From assembly GCF_005954645.2 (NCBI RefSeq), contig NZ_CP040695.2:3906001-3970000 (forward strand): DNA of 64,000 nucleotides. Reading direction: 5' to 3'. The stretch comes from Nocardioides sp. S-1144 (GTDB taxonomy: Bacteria; Actinomycetota; Actinomycetes; Propionibacteriales; Nocardioidaceae). A program made the translations under genes and the position numbers. This document shows positions 1 to 8,390 of this stretch, piece by piece (position 1 is the stretch's first letter; each line of letters opens with the position of its first letter). The notes under the pieces are model-generated. The model saw nothing but the letters and a program-made list of their open reading frames with translations, was not told the DNA's origin and did not search any database.

Positions 1-2
1 GG

Positions 3-347
3 GTCGAGCTCCTCGACGAGCTGGTCAAGGACGGCGTCAGCTTCTTCGAGCGCGGCCGGATGTCGTTCCTGGCGCGCATCGACCAGTCCATGGAGCAGAT
101 CGGGCGCGCGGTCGCCGAGCGCGACGTCGAGGGCACCGTGCAGGGCGCCCACCAGCTGCGGGGCAGCGCGCTCAACCTGGGCCTGCGGCGGGTCGGCGCC
201 ACCGCCGAGGACCTCGAGCAGGCCGCTCGCGACGGCTCCCTCGACCGCGCCGACGCACTGTTGCTGGCGCTGCGCCACGCGGTGGTCATCGGCGTCGAGG
301 CCCTGGTCGGCGTCGACCTGCCCGGCCGGCGTCCACCCACCCCCTGA
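3..347 (+). CDS. HPt (histidine phosphotransfer) domain protein, 5' end missing
   Basis: The reading frame is open from the first bases of the window, so the start lies upstream. The visible 114 residues contain the HPt signature HQLRGSALNLG, whose His would accept a phosphoryl group from a receiver domain in a multi-step phosphorelay. The rest is helical and ends in a short proline-rich tail. HPt domains are often the C-terminal part of hybrid kinases or receiver proteins, so the missing part may hold a receiver or kinase domain. An internal ATG at 60 is possible but unlikely, because coding continues upstream of it. The family assignment is good; the partner is unknown. Confidence 0.75.
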   Translation, partial: VELLDELVKDGVSFFERGRMSFLARIDQSMEQIGRAVAERDVEGTVQGAHQLRGSALNLGLRRVGATAEDLEQAARDGSLDRADALLLALRHAVVIGVEALVGVDLPGRRPPTP

Positions 348-374
348 GCCAATCACCACCACCCCCACCCCCGC

Positions 375-574
375 TGACCCGTCAGTGATCAGCGACGGGT
401 CAGCGCCAGGAGGAGGGTGACCCGTCGGTGATCAGCGACGGGTCAGCGCCAACAGGTGGGTGACCCGTCAGTGATCAGCGACGGGTCAGCGCCAACAGGT
501 GGGTGACCCGTCAGTGATCAGCGACGGGTCAGCGCCAAGAGATGGGTGACCCGTCAGTGATCAGCGACGGGTCA
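375..574. repeat. Tandem array of five 28-bp palindromes, exact 43-bp period
   Basis: Five copies start at 375, 418, 461, 504 and 547. Each has arms TGACCCGTC and GACGGGTCA around a 10-base centre AGTGATCAGC (GGTGATCAGC in copy 2). The 15-base spacers are nearly identical (GCGCCAACAGGTGGG in two of four). Each copy can fold into a hairpin on either strand. The same palindrome family recurs at 18463-18538. The array lies between the HPt gene and the valine/leucine dehydrogenase gene, both on the plus strand, so it may end upstream transcription. There is no U-tract. Confidence 0.9.
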
Positions 575-597
575 GCGGGGGTAGGCGGGGCGTGTCC

Positions 598-603
598 TAG
601 GGT
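598..603 (+). promoter_or_regulatory. Candidate -10 box of the vdh gene
   Basis: TAGGGT lies just after the palindrome array and about 80 bases before the ATG of the dehydrogenase gene. It resembles the -10 boxes seen elsewhere in the window, but here it would leave a leader of roughly 75 bases. No convincing -35 is visible. Confidence 0.35.
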
Positions 604-684
604 GGTGTGATCCGCGCCACCCCTGCGGACCGCCCAGGTCGCCTCATCCGGTGACCGTCGCACCGAACCGAACGGACACCACCC

Positions 685-1806
685 ATGTCAGTCACGTCGT
701 CAGTCACGTCAGTCACGTCGTCACCCCCGTCCCTGCCCGCCGACGTCTTCGAGCTGGGCGCCGAGCACGAGCAGGTCGTCTTCTGCCAGGACGCCGCCAC
801 CGGGCTGCGCGCCATCGTCGCGATCCACTCGACCGCCCTCGGCCCGGCCCTCGGCGGCACCCGCTTCCACCCGTACGCGACGACGGCCGACGCCCTGGCC
901 GACGTCCTCGACCTCTCCCGCGGGATGTCCTACAAGGCCGCGCTGGGCGGGCTCGACCTGGGCGGCGGCAAGGCCGTCATCATCGGCGACCCCGCCACGC
1001 TCAAGTCCGAGGCGCTGCTGCGGGCCTACGGCCGGTTCGTGGAGTCGCTCTCGGGGCGCTACCTGACGGCGTGCGACGTCGGCACCTACTCCGAGGACAT
1101 GGACCACGTCGCGCGCGAGTCGCGGCACGTCACCGGCCGCACGGTCGCCCACGGCGGCGCCGGCGACAGCTCGGTCCTGACCGCCTACGGCGTCTTCCGC
1201 GGCCTGCTCGCCGCGGCCGAGGCCGCCTGGGGCACCGACAGCCTGGAGGGGCGCGTGGTCGGCGTCTCCGGGGTCGGCAAGGTCGGCCGGCACCTCGTCG
1301 GCCACCTCGTCGAGGCCGGCGCCTCGGTGGTCGTCACCGACGTGTCGGACCAGGCGCTCGACCGGGTCCGCGACGAGCACGCCGGCGTCCGGGTCGCGGA
1401 GTCCACCGAGGCGCTGGTCGCCTCGCCGCTGGACGTCTACGCCCCCTGCGCCCTCGGACACGCCCTGACCGACGAGGTCGTCGAGGTGCTCTCGGCCCGC
1501 GTCGTGTGCGGCGCGGCCAACAACCAGCTCGCCCACCCGGGCGTCGAGAAGGCCCTCGCCGACCGCGGCGTCGTCTACGCCCCCGACTACTGCGTCAACG
1601 CCGGCGGCCTGATCCAGGTCGCCGACGAGCTCGAGGGCTTCTCCTTCGCCCGGGCCCAGCAGCGCGCCGCGCGGATCTACGACACCACCCGCGCCGTCCT
1701 CGAGCTGGCCGCCTCGGACGGCGTCCCGCCCGCGACCGCCGCCGACCGGCTCGCCGAGCGCCGGATGCGCGAGGTCGGCCGCCTGCGCGGCATCTGGCTC
1801 GGCTGA
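685..1806 (+). CDS. vdh: Leucine/valine-type amino acid dehydrogenase (Glu/Leu/Phe/Val dehydrogenase family)
   Basis: A 373-residue NAD-dependent oxidative deaminase of branched-chain amino acids, the first step of their catabolism in actinomycetes. The N-terminal catalytic half holds MSYKAALGGLDLGGGKAVI (residues 81-99) with both family lysines, K84 and K96. The Rossmann half has GVSGVGKVG at 193-201. The length matches actinobacterial valine dehydrogenases, but leucine or phenylalanine specificity cannot be excluded. The first 13 residues are encoded by repeats of the 7-mer GTCACGT and look like a non-conserved extension. The gene ends before a strong hairpin and converges on the DUF3073 gene. 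Confidence 0.85.
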   Translation: MSVTSSVTSVTSSPPSLPADVFELGAEHEQVVFCQDAATGLRAIVAIHSTALGPALGGTRFHPYATTADALADVLDLSRGMSYKAALGGLDLGGGKAVIIGDPATLKSEALLRAYGRFVESLSGRYLTACDVGTYSEDMDHVARESRHVTGRTVAHGGAGDSSVLTAYGVFRGLLAAAEAAWGTDSLEGRVVGVSGVGKVGRHLVGHLVEAGASVVVTDVSDQALDRVRDEHAGVRVAESTEALVASPLDVYAPCALGHALTDEVVEVLSARVVCGAANNQLAHPGVEKALADRGVVYAPDYCVNAGGLIQVADELEGFSFARAQQRAARIYDTTRAVLELAASDGVPPATAADRLAERRMREVGRLRGIWLG

Positions 1807-1810
1807 GACC

Positions 1811-1866
1811 CGCACCGCCCACCGCGGCGCGCTCCCGTCGTGGGAGCGGGCCGTGGTGGCGGTGCG
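1811..1866. terminator. Nested hairpin between convergent vdh and DUF3073 genes
   Basis: The outer arms CGCACCGCCCACC (1811-1823) and GGTGGCGGTGCG (1855-1866) pair with one bulged base. Inside them CGCTCCC, loop GTCGT, GGGAGCG (1830-1848) forms a second stem. There is no U-tract. The position just after the vdh stop suggests a transcription terminator. Confidence 0.6.
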
Positions 1867-1972
1867 GTCACGGACGTCGCCGCCGGACCGCGGGCGCACC
1901 GAACCACGGCGGCACCACACGGGTCAGGCGCGTGCGAGCCTCAGGGACGGCGGCGCAGCACCGTCACGAGGG

Positions 1973-2164
1973 TCAATCGCGGGAGCGGTCGGGCGCGTAG
2001 CCCGACCACTCGTCTGGCTCCTCGACCGGGTCGACCGGGTCGACGTCGTCGGATTCACCACCGTGCAGCTCCTTGGCCAACGCCCCGAAGTCCGTCTCAT
2101 GCGTCCGGTACTTCAGGTCGCGCGCGACCTTCGTCTGCTTGGCTTTCGCTCGGCCGCGGCCCAT
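1973..2164 (-). CDS. DUF3073 family small protein
   Basis: A 63-residue protein that opens with the near-invariant basic stretch MGRGRAKAKQTKVARDLKY of DUF3073 and ends in an acidic tail rich in D, P and E (DDVDPVDPVEEPDEW). The family is confined to actinobacteria and its function is unknown; the basic head suggests nucleic-acid or ribosome contact, which is inference. It lies downstream of purM on the same strand, 134 bases away, a common actinobacterial arrangement. A purine-rich stretch GAGGGGG sits about 9 bases before the ATG. Confidence 0.85.
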   Translation of the reverse strand: MGRGRAKAKQTKVARDLKYRTHETDFGALAKELHGGESDDVDPVDPVEEPDEWSGYAPDRSRD

Positions 2165-2298
2165 AGGGTCCAGCCCCCTCGCACACTTGGCCGGGCGCCG
2201 ATGGCGTCCCGGACTCTCTCAACAGGATCTCGTGGGGGCAACGCTACCTGTTCGCTGTCTGTTCCGGCACGTCGGGATCACGTTCGGACGACGTTTTC

Positions 2299-3396
2299 CT
2301 ACCAGTCCGGGTGCTGGCCCACCATCCGCACGGTCGCGGACTGCTCGGGGTCGACGTCGACCTGCCCCGCGACCCACGCGCGGACACCCAGCCCGTCGAG
2401 CAGGTGCAGGGCCGCCTCGACCGAGTCGGGGGGGCACAGGGCGATCATCCCGACCCCGCAGTTGAGGGTCATCTCGAGGTCGGCCTGGCTCAGCGAGCCC
2501 ACCTGGCGGACGACGTCGAAGATCGGCTGGGGGTTCCAGGTGGCCCGCTCGACGCTCGCGCGCAGCTCGGCCGGGAGCACCCGCGCGAGGTTGGCCGCGA
2601 GGCCGCCGCCGGTGACGTGGGACATGGCGTGCAGCTCGACCTGGTCGGCGAGTGCCAGGCAGTGCTTGGCGTAGATCGTGGTCGGCTCCAGGAGCTCCTC
2701 GCCGAGGCTCCGGCCCAGCTCGGGGACGTGGCGGTCGAGCGACCAGCCGGCGTCGGCCAGCAGCACCTGGCGCACGAGGGAGTAGCCGTTCGAGTGCAGG
2801 CCGGACGACGCCATCGCGATGACGGCGTCGCCGGGGCGGACCCGGCCCGGGCCCAGCAGGCGGTCGGCCTCGACGACCCCGGTGGCGGCACCGGCGACGT
2901 CGTACTCGTCGGGCGCGAGCAGCCCGGGGTGCTCGGCGGTCTCGCCGCCCACGAGCGCGCAGCCGGCCTCGACGCACGCCTCGGCGATGCCCTTGACGAT
3001 CGCGGCGATCCGCTCGGGGACGACCCGACCGGTGGCGATGTAGTCGGTCATGAACAGCGGCTCGGCCCCGCAGACCACCAGGTCGTCGACGACCATGCCC
3101 ACGAGGTCGAAGCCGATGGTGTCGTGCTTGTCCATCGCCTGGGCGATCGCGACCTTGGTGCCGACACCGTCGGTCGACGTCGCGAGGAGCGGGCGGGTGT
3201 ACTGCGTCAGCGCGGTGGCGTCGAAGAGCCCCGCGAAGCCGCCGAGCCCGCCGATCACCTCGGGACGGGAGGCCTTGGCCACCGAGGCCCTCATCAGCTC
3301 GATCGCGGTGTCGGCGGCCTCGATGTCGACGCCGGCGCGGGCGTAGGCGTTCTGCTCGGTCAACGTCGGTCCGTTCGGGGTGGTGGGGTCGGTCAC
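2299..3396 (-). CDS. purM: Phosphoribosylformylglycinamidine cyclo-ligase (AIR synthetase)
   Basis: A 365-residue cytosolic enzyme of de novo purine synthesis that closes the imidazole ring of AIR using ATP. The TSTDGVGTKV nucleotide-binding loop is at residues 73-82, followed by the family motifs GFDLVGMVVDDL, VGGETAEHPG, MASSGLHSNGYSLVR and SHVTGGGLAANL. The GTG start at 3396 overlaps the TGA of purF by four bases (GTGA), so the two are translationally coupled. Nothing is missing from the fold. The identification is secure. Confidence 0.97.
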   Translation of the reverse strand: MTDPTTPNGPTLTEQNAYARAGVDIEAADTAIELMRASVAKASRPEVIGGLGGFAGLFDATALTQYTRPLLATSTDGVGTKVAIAQAMDKHDTIGFDLVGMVVDDLVVCGAEPLFMTDYIATGRVVPERIAAIVKGIAEACVEAGCALVGGETAEHPGLLAPDEYDVAGAATGVVEADRLLGPGRVRPGDAVIAMASSGLHSNGYSLVRQVLLADAGWSLDRHVPELGRSLGEELLEPTTIYAKHCLALADQVELHAMSHVTGGGLAANLARVLPAELRASVERATWNPQPIFDVVRQVGSLSQADLEMTLNCGVGMIALCPPDSVEAALHLLDGLGVRAWVAGQVDVDPEQSATVRMVGQHPDW

Positions 3397-4943
3397 GGGT
3401 TGTTGAGCACGGGGAGCGCCTTGCCGTGCGTCGGCGAGGCGATCGACGTCTCGAGCAGGTGCTTGCCGAGCAGGCTCTCGTCGGGCAGCTCGACCGGGTA
3501 CTCGCCGGTGAAGCACGCCTGGCACAGCTGCGAGGCCGCCTGCTTGGTCGAGTCGACCATCCCCTCGAGGGAGATGTAGCCGAGGCTGTCGGCGCCGATG
3601 CTGGCCGCGATCTCCTCGGGGCTGAGCCCGTTGGCGATCAGCTCGGCACGGGTGGCGAAGTCGATGCCGTAGAAGCACGGCCACTTCACCGGGGGGCTCG
3701 AGATCCGCACGTGCACCTCGGCGGCGCCGGCCTCGCGCAGCATCCGCACCTGGGCGCGCTGGGTGTTGCCCCGGACGATCGAGTCGTCGACGACGACGAT
3801 CCGCTTGCCGCGGATCATGTGGTCGAGGGCGTTGAGCTTGAGCCGGATGCCCAGCTGGCGCAGGGTCTGGCTCGGCTGGATGAAGGTGCGTCCGACGTAG
3901 GCGTTCTTCACGAACCCCTGGCCGAACGGGATGCCGGACTCCTCGGCGTACCCGGCCGCGGCCGGCGTCCCGGACTCGGGCACCGGGATGACGAGGTCGG
4001 CCTCGACGGGGAACTCGCGGGCCAGCTGGCGGCCCATCTCGACCCGGGACTCGTGCACGCTGCGCCCGCTGATCGTGGCGTCGGGGCGGGCCAGGTAGAC
4101 GTACTCGAACACGCAGCCCTTGCGGTCGGGCTCGGCGAAGCGGTGCGAGCGGAGACCGTTCTCGTCGATCACGATCATCTCGCCGGGCTCGACCTCGCGG
4201 ACGACGCTGGCGCCGATCGTCGCCAGCGCGGCGTCCTCGCTCGCCACGACCCAGCCCCGGTCGAGCCGGCCGAGCACGAGCGGGCGGATGCCCTGCGGGT
4301 CGCGGGCGGCGTAGAGGGTGTTCTCGTTCATCCAGACGAAGCAGAACGCGCCGCGCAGCAGCGGCAGCACCTCGAGCGCCCGCTGCTCGAGCGAGGTGTC
4401 GGGGTGGTGGGCCAGCAGCGCGGTCACCAGGCCGGTGTCGTTGGTCGAGACCTCGACGGGCCGGGTGTGGAGGTCGAGCTCGTCGTCGGGGCCCGGGAGG
4501 GCGTCGACCATCTCGCGCAGCTCGTGGGTGTTGATCAGGTTGCCGTTGTGGCCCAGGGCGATGGAGCCGTCGGCGGTCGGGCGGAACGTCGGCTGCGCGT
4601 TCTGCCAGGTGCTCGCGCCGGTGGTCGAGTAGCGGGCGTGGCCGACGGCCAGGTGCCCCTTCAGCGAGGCCAGCGTCGTCTCGTCGAAGACCTGGGAGAC
4701 CAGCCCCATGTCCTTGTAGACGAGGATCTGGCGGCCGTTGCTCACCGCGATGCCGGCCGACTCCTGGCCGCGGTGCTGGAGGGCGTAGAGGCCGAAGTAG
4801 GTCAGCTTCGAGACGTCCTCGCCCGGCGCCCAGACCCCGAAGACGCCGCAGGCGTCCTGTGGGCCCTGGTCGTGCGGGTCGAGTGCTGCGGTGAGGCGGC
4901 CGTCGCCACCGGGCCTGGAGCCTTGACTGCTCATGAAGGGCAC
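3393..4943 (-). CDS. purF: Amidophosphoribosyltransferase
   Basis: Catalyses the committing step of purine synthesis, PRPP plus glutamine to phosphoribosylamine. The N-terminal nucleophile should be Cys32 in DACGVFGVW, so residues 1-31 form a propeptide removed on maturation. The PRPP loop RIVVVDDSIVRGNTQ is near residue 385. Cysteines in GCVFEYVY, WPCFYGIDF and QLCQACFTGEYP fit the [4Fe-4S] type known from Bacillus subtilis. The GTG at 4943 follows a TAGGAT -10 box by six bases, favouring it over the ATG at 4934. First gene of a purF-purM unit, divergent from a sensor kinase. Confidence 0.97.
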   Translation of the reverse strand: MPFMSSQGSRPGGDGRLTAALDPHDQGPQDACGVFGVWAPGEDVSKLTYFGLYALQHRGQESAGIAVSNGRQILVYKDMGLVSQVFDETTLASLKGHLAVGHARYSTTGASTWQNAQPTFRPTADGSIALGHNGNLINTHELREMVDALPGPDDELDLHTRPVEVSTNDTGLVTALLAHHPDTSLEQRALEVLPLLRGAFCFVWMNENTLYAARDPQGIRPLVLGRLDRGWVVASEDAALATIGASVVREVEPGEMIVIDENGLRSHRFAEPDRKGCVFEYVYLARPDATISGRSVHESRVEMGRQLAREFPVEADLVIPVPESGTPAAAGYAEESGIPFGQGFVKNAYVGRTFIQPSQTLRQLGIRLKLNALDHMIRGKRIVVVDDSIVRGNTQRAQVRMLREAGAAEVHVRISSPPVKWPCFYGIDFATRAELIANGLSPEEIAASIGADSLGYISLEGMVDSTKQAASQLCQACFTGEYPVELPDESLLGKHLLETSIASPTHGKALPVLNNP

Positions 4944-4949
4944 GACCGC

Positions 4950-4955
4950 ATCCTA
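4950..4955 (-). promoter_or_regulatory. -10 box of purF (predicted leaderless mRNA)
   Basis: Read on the minus strand, TAGGAT is followed by six bases (GCGGTC) and then the GTG of purF. Transcription would start at or next to the start codon. No clear -35 is seen. Confidence 0.6.
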
Positions 4956-5074
4956 GTCGAGGCTCGGCCCCGGTCCCCCAACGGCGACGGTGGACGAACC
5001 GGGGACGGATGCGGCCCACGGTCGTACCCTGGAGGCACCCGCCCCTCCCCTCCCCTCCCCTCCAGGATCCCCCT

Positions 5075-6847
5075 GTGCCGGACGGCCGCCCCCGTTCCCC
5101 CGCGCGCATCGACGTCACCACGTGGTCCGACGTCGGCTCCCGCGACGCCATGGCACTGGTGGCTGCCTCGGTGGCGGAGATGGTCGGGTTCGAGATCGCG
5201 ATCATCAGCGTGGTCGTGGGCGAGCACATGTACTCCATCTCGGTCGAGGGCAGCAACGACGCCACCGACGCCATGGCCGGGGTCGCGACGCCGATCTCGC
5301 TCGTGCTGCCCGAGCTCGAGCGCGCCGACGACTGGGGCCGCTTCCGCTTCGTGCCGCACGACCGGATCGCGGACGGCGACACCGCGGTCGGCTGGATCCC
5401 GCAGATGGAGACCGTCGACGCCGTCGACGCCTGGCACCCGCTCGACCTGCTCCTGGCCCCGCTGTACGACGAGGGCGGCCGGATGATCGGCGTGCTGTCG
5501 ATCGACGTCCCGATCTCGGGCCGGCGGCCCGACGTCACCCAGCGCCACCTGCTCGAGCGGTACGCCGCGCAGGCCGAGCGCACGCTGCGGATGGCCATCG
5601 AGCGCGAGGAGCTGGCCGAGCGGATCCGGCTGGCCGAGGCCGCGCGCCGGGTGGTGCGGTTCGCGACGTCGCAGGACGACCTGGAGAGCGTGCTCGACGA
5701 CTGCCGCGACCCGCTGCTCGAGGGGCTGCGCGCCGACTACCTCGAGATCCGCACCTACTCCACGCCGGAGCTTCCGGGTGCCGGGTCGCCGTCGTCCGGG
5801 CTGGCCCACGAGCTGAAGGAGACCATCCGCGCCGTGGCGCGCCGCTGCTGGACCGAGCAGCGGGTGCTGCTGAGCGGGCCCGACATCGAGCGCGACCCGC
5901 TGCTCGACGACCAGACCCACGCCCGGCTGGCCGAGGCCGTCGCCCTGCTCGGCCTCGGCTCGGCGATGGTGGTGCCGCTCGGGTCCGGCCGCGCCAGCCT
6001 CGGCCACCTGGTGCTCGGTCGCAAGGACCCCGCCATGCGGTGGAGCCCCGACGAGCGGGCCGGCGCGCTCGACATCGCCCGCGACATCGGCCAGGCCGTG
6101 GTGAACTCCCGCAACCTGGCCCGCGAGCAGCGCCTGGTCGGCGAGCTGCGGCAGCTGGCGGCGTACAAGTCGCAGGTGCTCTCGACGGTGTCGCACGAGC
6201 TGAAGAACCCCCTGACCGCGGTCTCCGGCTACGTCGAGATCCTGGAGGGCGACCCCGGGATCACCGGCTCCGGACGACGCTCCCTCGGCGCCCTCGACCG
6301 GGCCGCGCGCCGGATGGGCCGGCTGGTCGACGACCTGCTCGAGCTCTCCGAGGTCGAGGACCCCGAGGCGGCCGTGCCGTCGGAGGTGATGGACGTGCGC
6401 CCGATGGTCGACGGCGCCCTCGAGCTGCTCCGGACCGCCGCGAGCCGGCGCGACCTCGACGTCCGCGTCGACGCGCCCGGGCACCCGGTGCTCGCGTGCT
6501 GCTCGCCGGCGGACCTCGAGCGGGTGCTGACCAACCTGGTGAGCAACGCGGTGAAGTACACCCCTCGCGGACGCGCGGTCACCGTCCGCGTCGTCGAGCA
6601 CCCCGACGTCGTCGAGCTCGCGGTGGCCGACGACGGCATCGGGATCTCGGAGGCCGACCAGCAGCGGCTGTTCACCGAGTTCTTCCGCTCCACCAACCCC
6701 GACGCCGTGGCCCAGCCCGGCACCGGACTCGGGCTGACCATCAGCGCCCGGATCGTCGAGCGGCACGGCGGCCGGATCGAGGTCGAGTCCGAGCTCGGCG
6801 AGGGCAGCACGTTCCGGGTCTTCCTCCCCCGGCCCGACGCCGCCTGA
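5075..6847 (+). CDS. GAF-domain sensor histidine kinase
   Basis: A 590-residue cytoplasmic kinase without membrane segments. Two GAF-like sensor regions (about 10-170 and 185-350) precede a HisKA domain with the phospho-acceptor H374 in STVSHELKNPLTAVSGY. The ATPase domain has the N-box LVSNAVKYTPRG, the G1 box VADDGIGIS and the G2 box GTGLGLTIS. I chose GTG 5075 because AGGA precedes it by 8 bases; an in-frame ATG at 5009 would put a C/T-repeat-coded stretch at the N terminus. No response regulator is adjacent, so the partner is unknown. The gene ends inside a hairpin shared with the convergent gene. Confidence 0.85.
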   Translation: MPDGRPRSPARIDVTTWSDVGSRDAMALVAASVAEMVGFEIAIISVVVGEHMYSISVEGSNDATDAMAGVATPISLVLPELERADDWGRFRFVPHDRIADGDTAVGWIPQMETVDAVDAWHPLDLLLAPLYDEGGRMIGVLSIDVPISGRRPDVTQRHLLERYAAQAERTLRMAIEREELAERIRLAEAARRVVRFATSQDDLESVLDDCRDPLLEGLRADYLEIRTYSTPELPGAGSPSSGLAHELKETIRAVARRCWTEQRVLLSGPDIERDPLLDDQTHARLAEAVALLGLGSAMVVPLGSGRASLGHLVLGRKDPAMRWSPDERAGALDIARDIGQAVVNSRNLAREQRLVGELRQLAAYKSQVLSTVSHELKNPLTAVSGYVEILEGDPGITGSGRRSLGALDRAARRMGRLVDDLLELSEVEDPEAAVPSEVMDVRPMVDGALELLRTAASRRDLDVRVDAPGHPVLACCSPADLERVLTNLVSNAVKYTPRGRAVTVRVVEHPDVVELAVADDGIGISEADQQRLFTEFFRSTNPDAVAQPGTGLGLTISARIVERHGGRIEVESELGEGSTFRVFLPRPDAA

Positions 6848-6876
6848 GCGGTCCCGCCCGGGCGGGCGCTCAGGCG
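6841..6876. terminator. Perfect hairpin containing both stop codons of a convergent pair
   Basis: Arms CGCCTGAGCG (6841-6850) and CGCTCAGGCG (6867-6876) are exact complements, and the inner CCCGCCCGGGCGGG is itself a palindrome. The TGA of the histidine kinase lies in the left arm and the TCA (stop of the minus-strand FAD gene) in the right arm, so this element would serve both directions. Confidence 0.65.
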
Positions 6877-8303
6877 GGCGCGGCCGCGGTGTCGACCCGG
6901 CGGGCCCCCGTGAGGCCGAGGATGCCGCGGGCGACGTCGGCGGCCTGACCCCGGATCTCCGGGATCGCGGTCGACTCCCACAGGGTGCCCTTGCGCGGCG
7001 GGCCGACGGCGAACAGCCCGGGCGCCACGGTGCCGTCGTCGCCGACCAGGCGGCCCTCGTCGGTGGTGTCGATGCCGAGCAGCAGCGGGTCGGGACGGAC
7101 CAGGCCGCGCTCGCGGAGGGCGAGCAGCAGCGGGTCGTCGCTGCGGGTGATGTCGGTCGACGGGCCGGTGCAGTTCACGACCGCGCCGGCGACGAGCGGG
7201 GTGGCGACGCCGGCGATCCGGACCTGGCAGGTGGCACCGCGGTCGGCGATCGAGAGCAGGCCGCCGCCGAGCACGCTGAGGCGGCCGTCGTCGGCGTAGA
7301 CGCGGATCCGCTCGGCGACCTCGGGCGCCATCCGGTGCCGGCGGGTCTCCCACTCGCGGGCGTGCACGGCGAGGAAGCGGCGCCGCTCCTCGATCGGCAG
7401 CCGCTTCCACAGCGACGGCGTCGCGGCGCGCAGCCCGTCGACGACGGCGCGCCAGCCGACGCCCTGGGCGGCGGCCGCCGCGACCTGCTCGGTCACGTGC
7501 TCGGCGAGCAGGTCGGCGGTCAGCGGGCCCTCCGGCACCGGCTGGACCCACGCGGTCGAGAGCTGGGCGACGTGCTGGTGCGGGAGGAGGCCGTGGCGGC
7601 TGACCATCACCACCCGGCGGCCCGGGCCCTCCTCGAGCAGGGTGATGACGGTGTCGACCGCCGTCAGGCCGGTGCCGACGACGACGATCGTCGCGTCGTC
7701 GGGCAGCATCCGCAGCCCGGCGAGGTTCCACGGGTCGGCCAGGTGCCAGGGCGCCGCCGGGAGCGCGTCGCCGTCGATCACGAGGGGCTGCGGACGGCGG
7801 TTGCCGTAGGCGAGCACCACGCTGTCGGCGTGGGTGACGACGTCCTGGGCGTGGATGTCGAACCCCGCCCCGTGGCGGTCGGTGTGCGGCACGACGTCGT
7901 CGACCCGGCCGGCGCGGATGCTGAGCCGGTAGTCGGCCACGGAGGCGAGCCGGTCCTGGAGGTAGGTCGCGAAGTCCAGCCGCGGGAGGAAGGCCTGCGG
8001 GTCCTGGCTGCGCCCGGTCGCGCGCGCCCAGTCGATGAGGTCCGACGGGACGTCGGCGAACGCGCTCATGTGCCGCGAGCGGACGTTGAGCAGGTGGTGC
8101 GGGTCGTTGGTGCCGTAGGCGATGCCCCGCCCGACGATCCCGCTGGCCTCGTGGATCTCGACCCGCAGGTGCGGGTTGTCGCTGCTGGAGAGCAGCTGGA
8201 TCGCGGTCAGGACGCCGCTGGCCCCGCCGCCGATGATCGCCGTCCGGTGGACGGACCGGGGGTCCTGCGTGCGGGACGGGACCTGGAGTGGCGCGACAGA
8301 CAT
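6870..8303 (-). CDS. FAD/NAD(P)-binding protein (YdhS-like, NAD_binding_9 type)
   Basis: A 477-residue soluble flavoprotein. The N-terminal dinucleotide motif AIIGGGASGVLTA (about residues 22-34) is followed by the family blocks GRGIAYGTNDPHHLLNVR and VVVGTGLTAVDTV, the second nucleotide site, and near the end GLFAVGPPRKGTLWEST. Proteins of this family are presumed oxidoreductases or hydroxylase-like enzymes of unknown substrate. The ATG at 8303 follows TAGGAT by six bases, so a leaderless transcript is likely. The gene stands alone: the M20 peptidase upstream has its own promoter. Confidence 0.8.
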   Translation of the reverse strand: MSVAPLQVPSRTQDPRSVHRTAIIGGGASGVLTAIQLLSSSDNPHLRVEIHEASGIVGRGIAYGTNDPHHLLNVRSRHMSAFADVPSDLIDWARATGRSQDPQAFLPRLDFATYLQDRLASVADYRLSIRAGRVDDVVPHTDRHGAGFDIHAQDVVTHADSVVLAYGNRRPQPLVIDGDALPAAPWHLADPWNLAGLRMLPDDATIVVVGTGLTAVDTVITLLEEGPGRRVVMVSRHGLLPHQHVAQLSTAWVQPVPEGPLTADLLAEHVTEQVAAAAAQGVGWRAVVDGLRAATPSLWKRLPIEERRRFLAVHAREWETRRHRMAPEVAERIRVYADDGRLSVLGGGLLSIADRGATCQVRIAGVATPLVAGAVVNCTGPSTDITRSDDPLLLALRERGLVRPDPLLLGIDTTDEGRLVGDDGTVAPGLFAVGPPRKGTLWESTAIPEIRGQAADVARGILGLTGARRVDTAAAPA

Positions 8304-8390
8304 GGCGTAATCCTAGCGACCAAGTACAGAAAGTCCGGTAATCGACCACCCCCGGACGGCGGGTCGTCACCGGGCCCGGCCGGAGCCGTC

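Noticed and set aside
375..574. CRISPR-like array
   Set aside because: Repeats are evenly spaced, but the spacers are only 15 bases and almost identical to each other, the repeats are palindromes, and no cas gene is present.
2299..5598. Minus-strand frame of 1099 codons that could suggest a fusion of purM to an upstream protein
   Set aside because: The N-terminal two thirds overlap purF and the histidine kinase in other frames. The GTG at 3396 with its GTGA overlap is the proper purM start.
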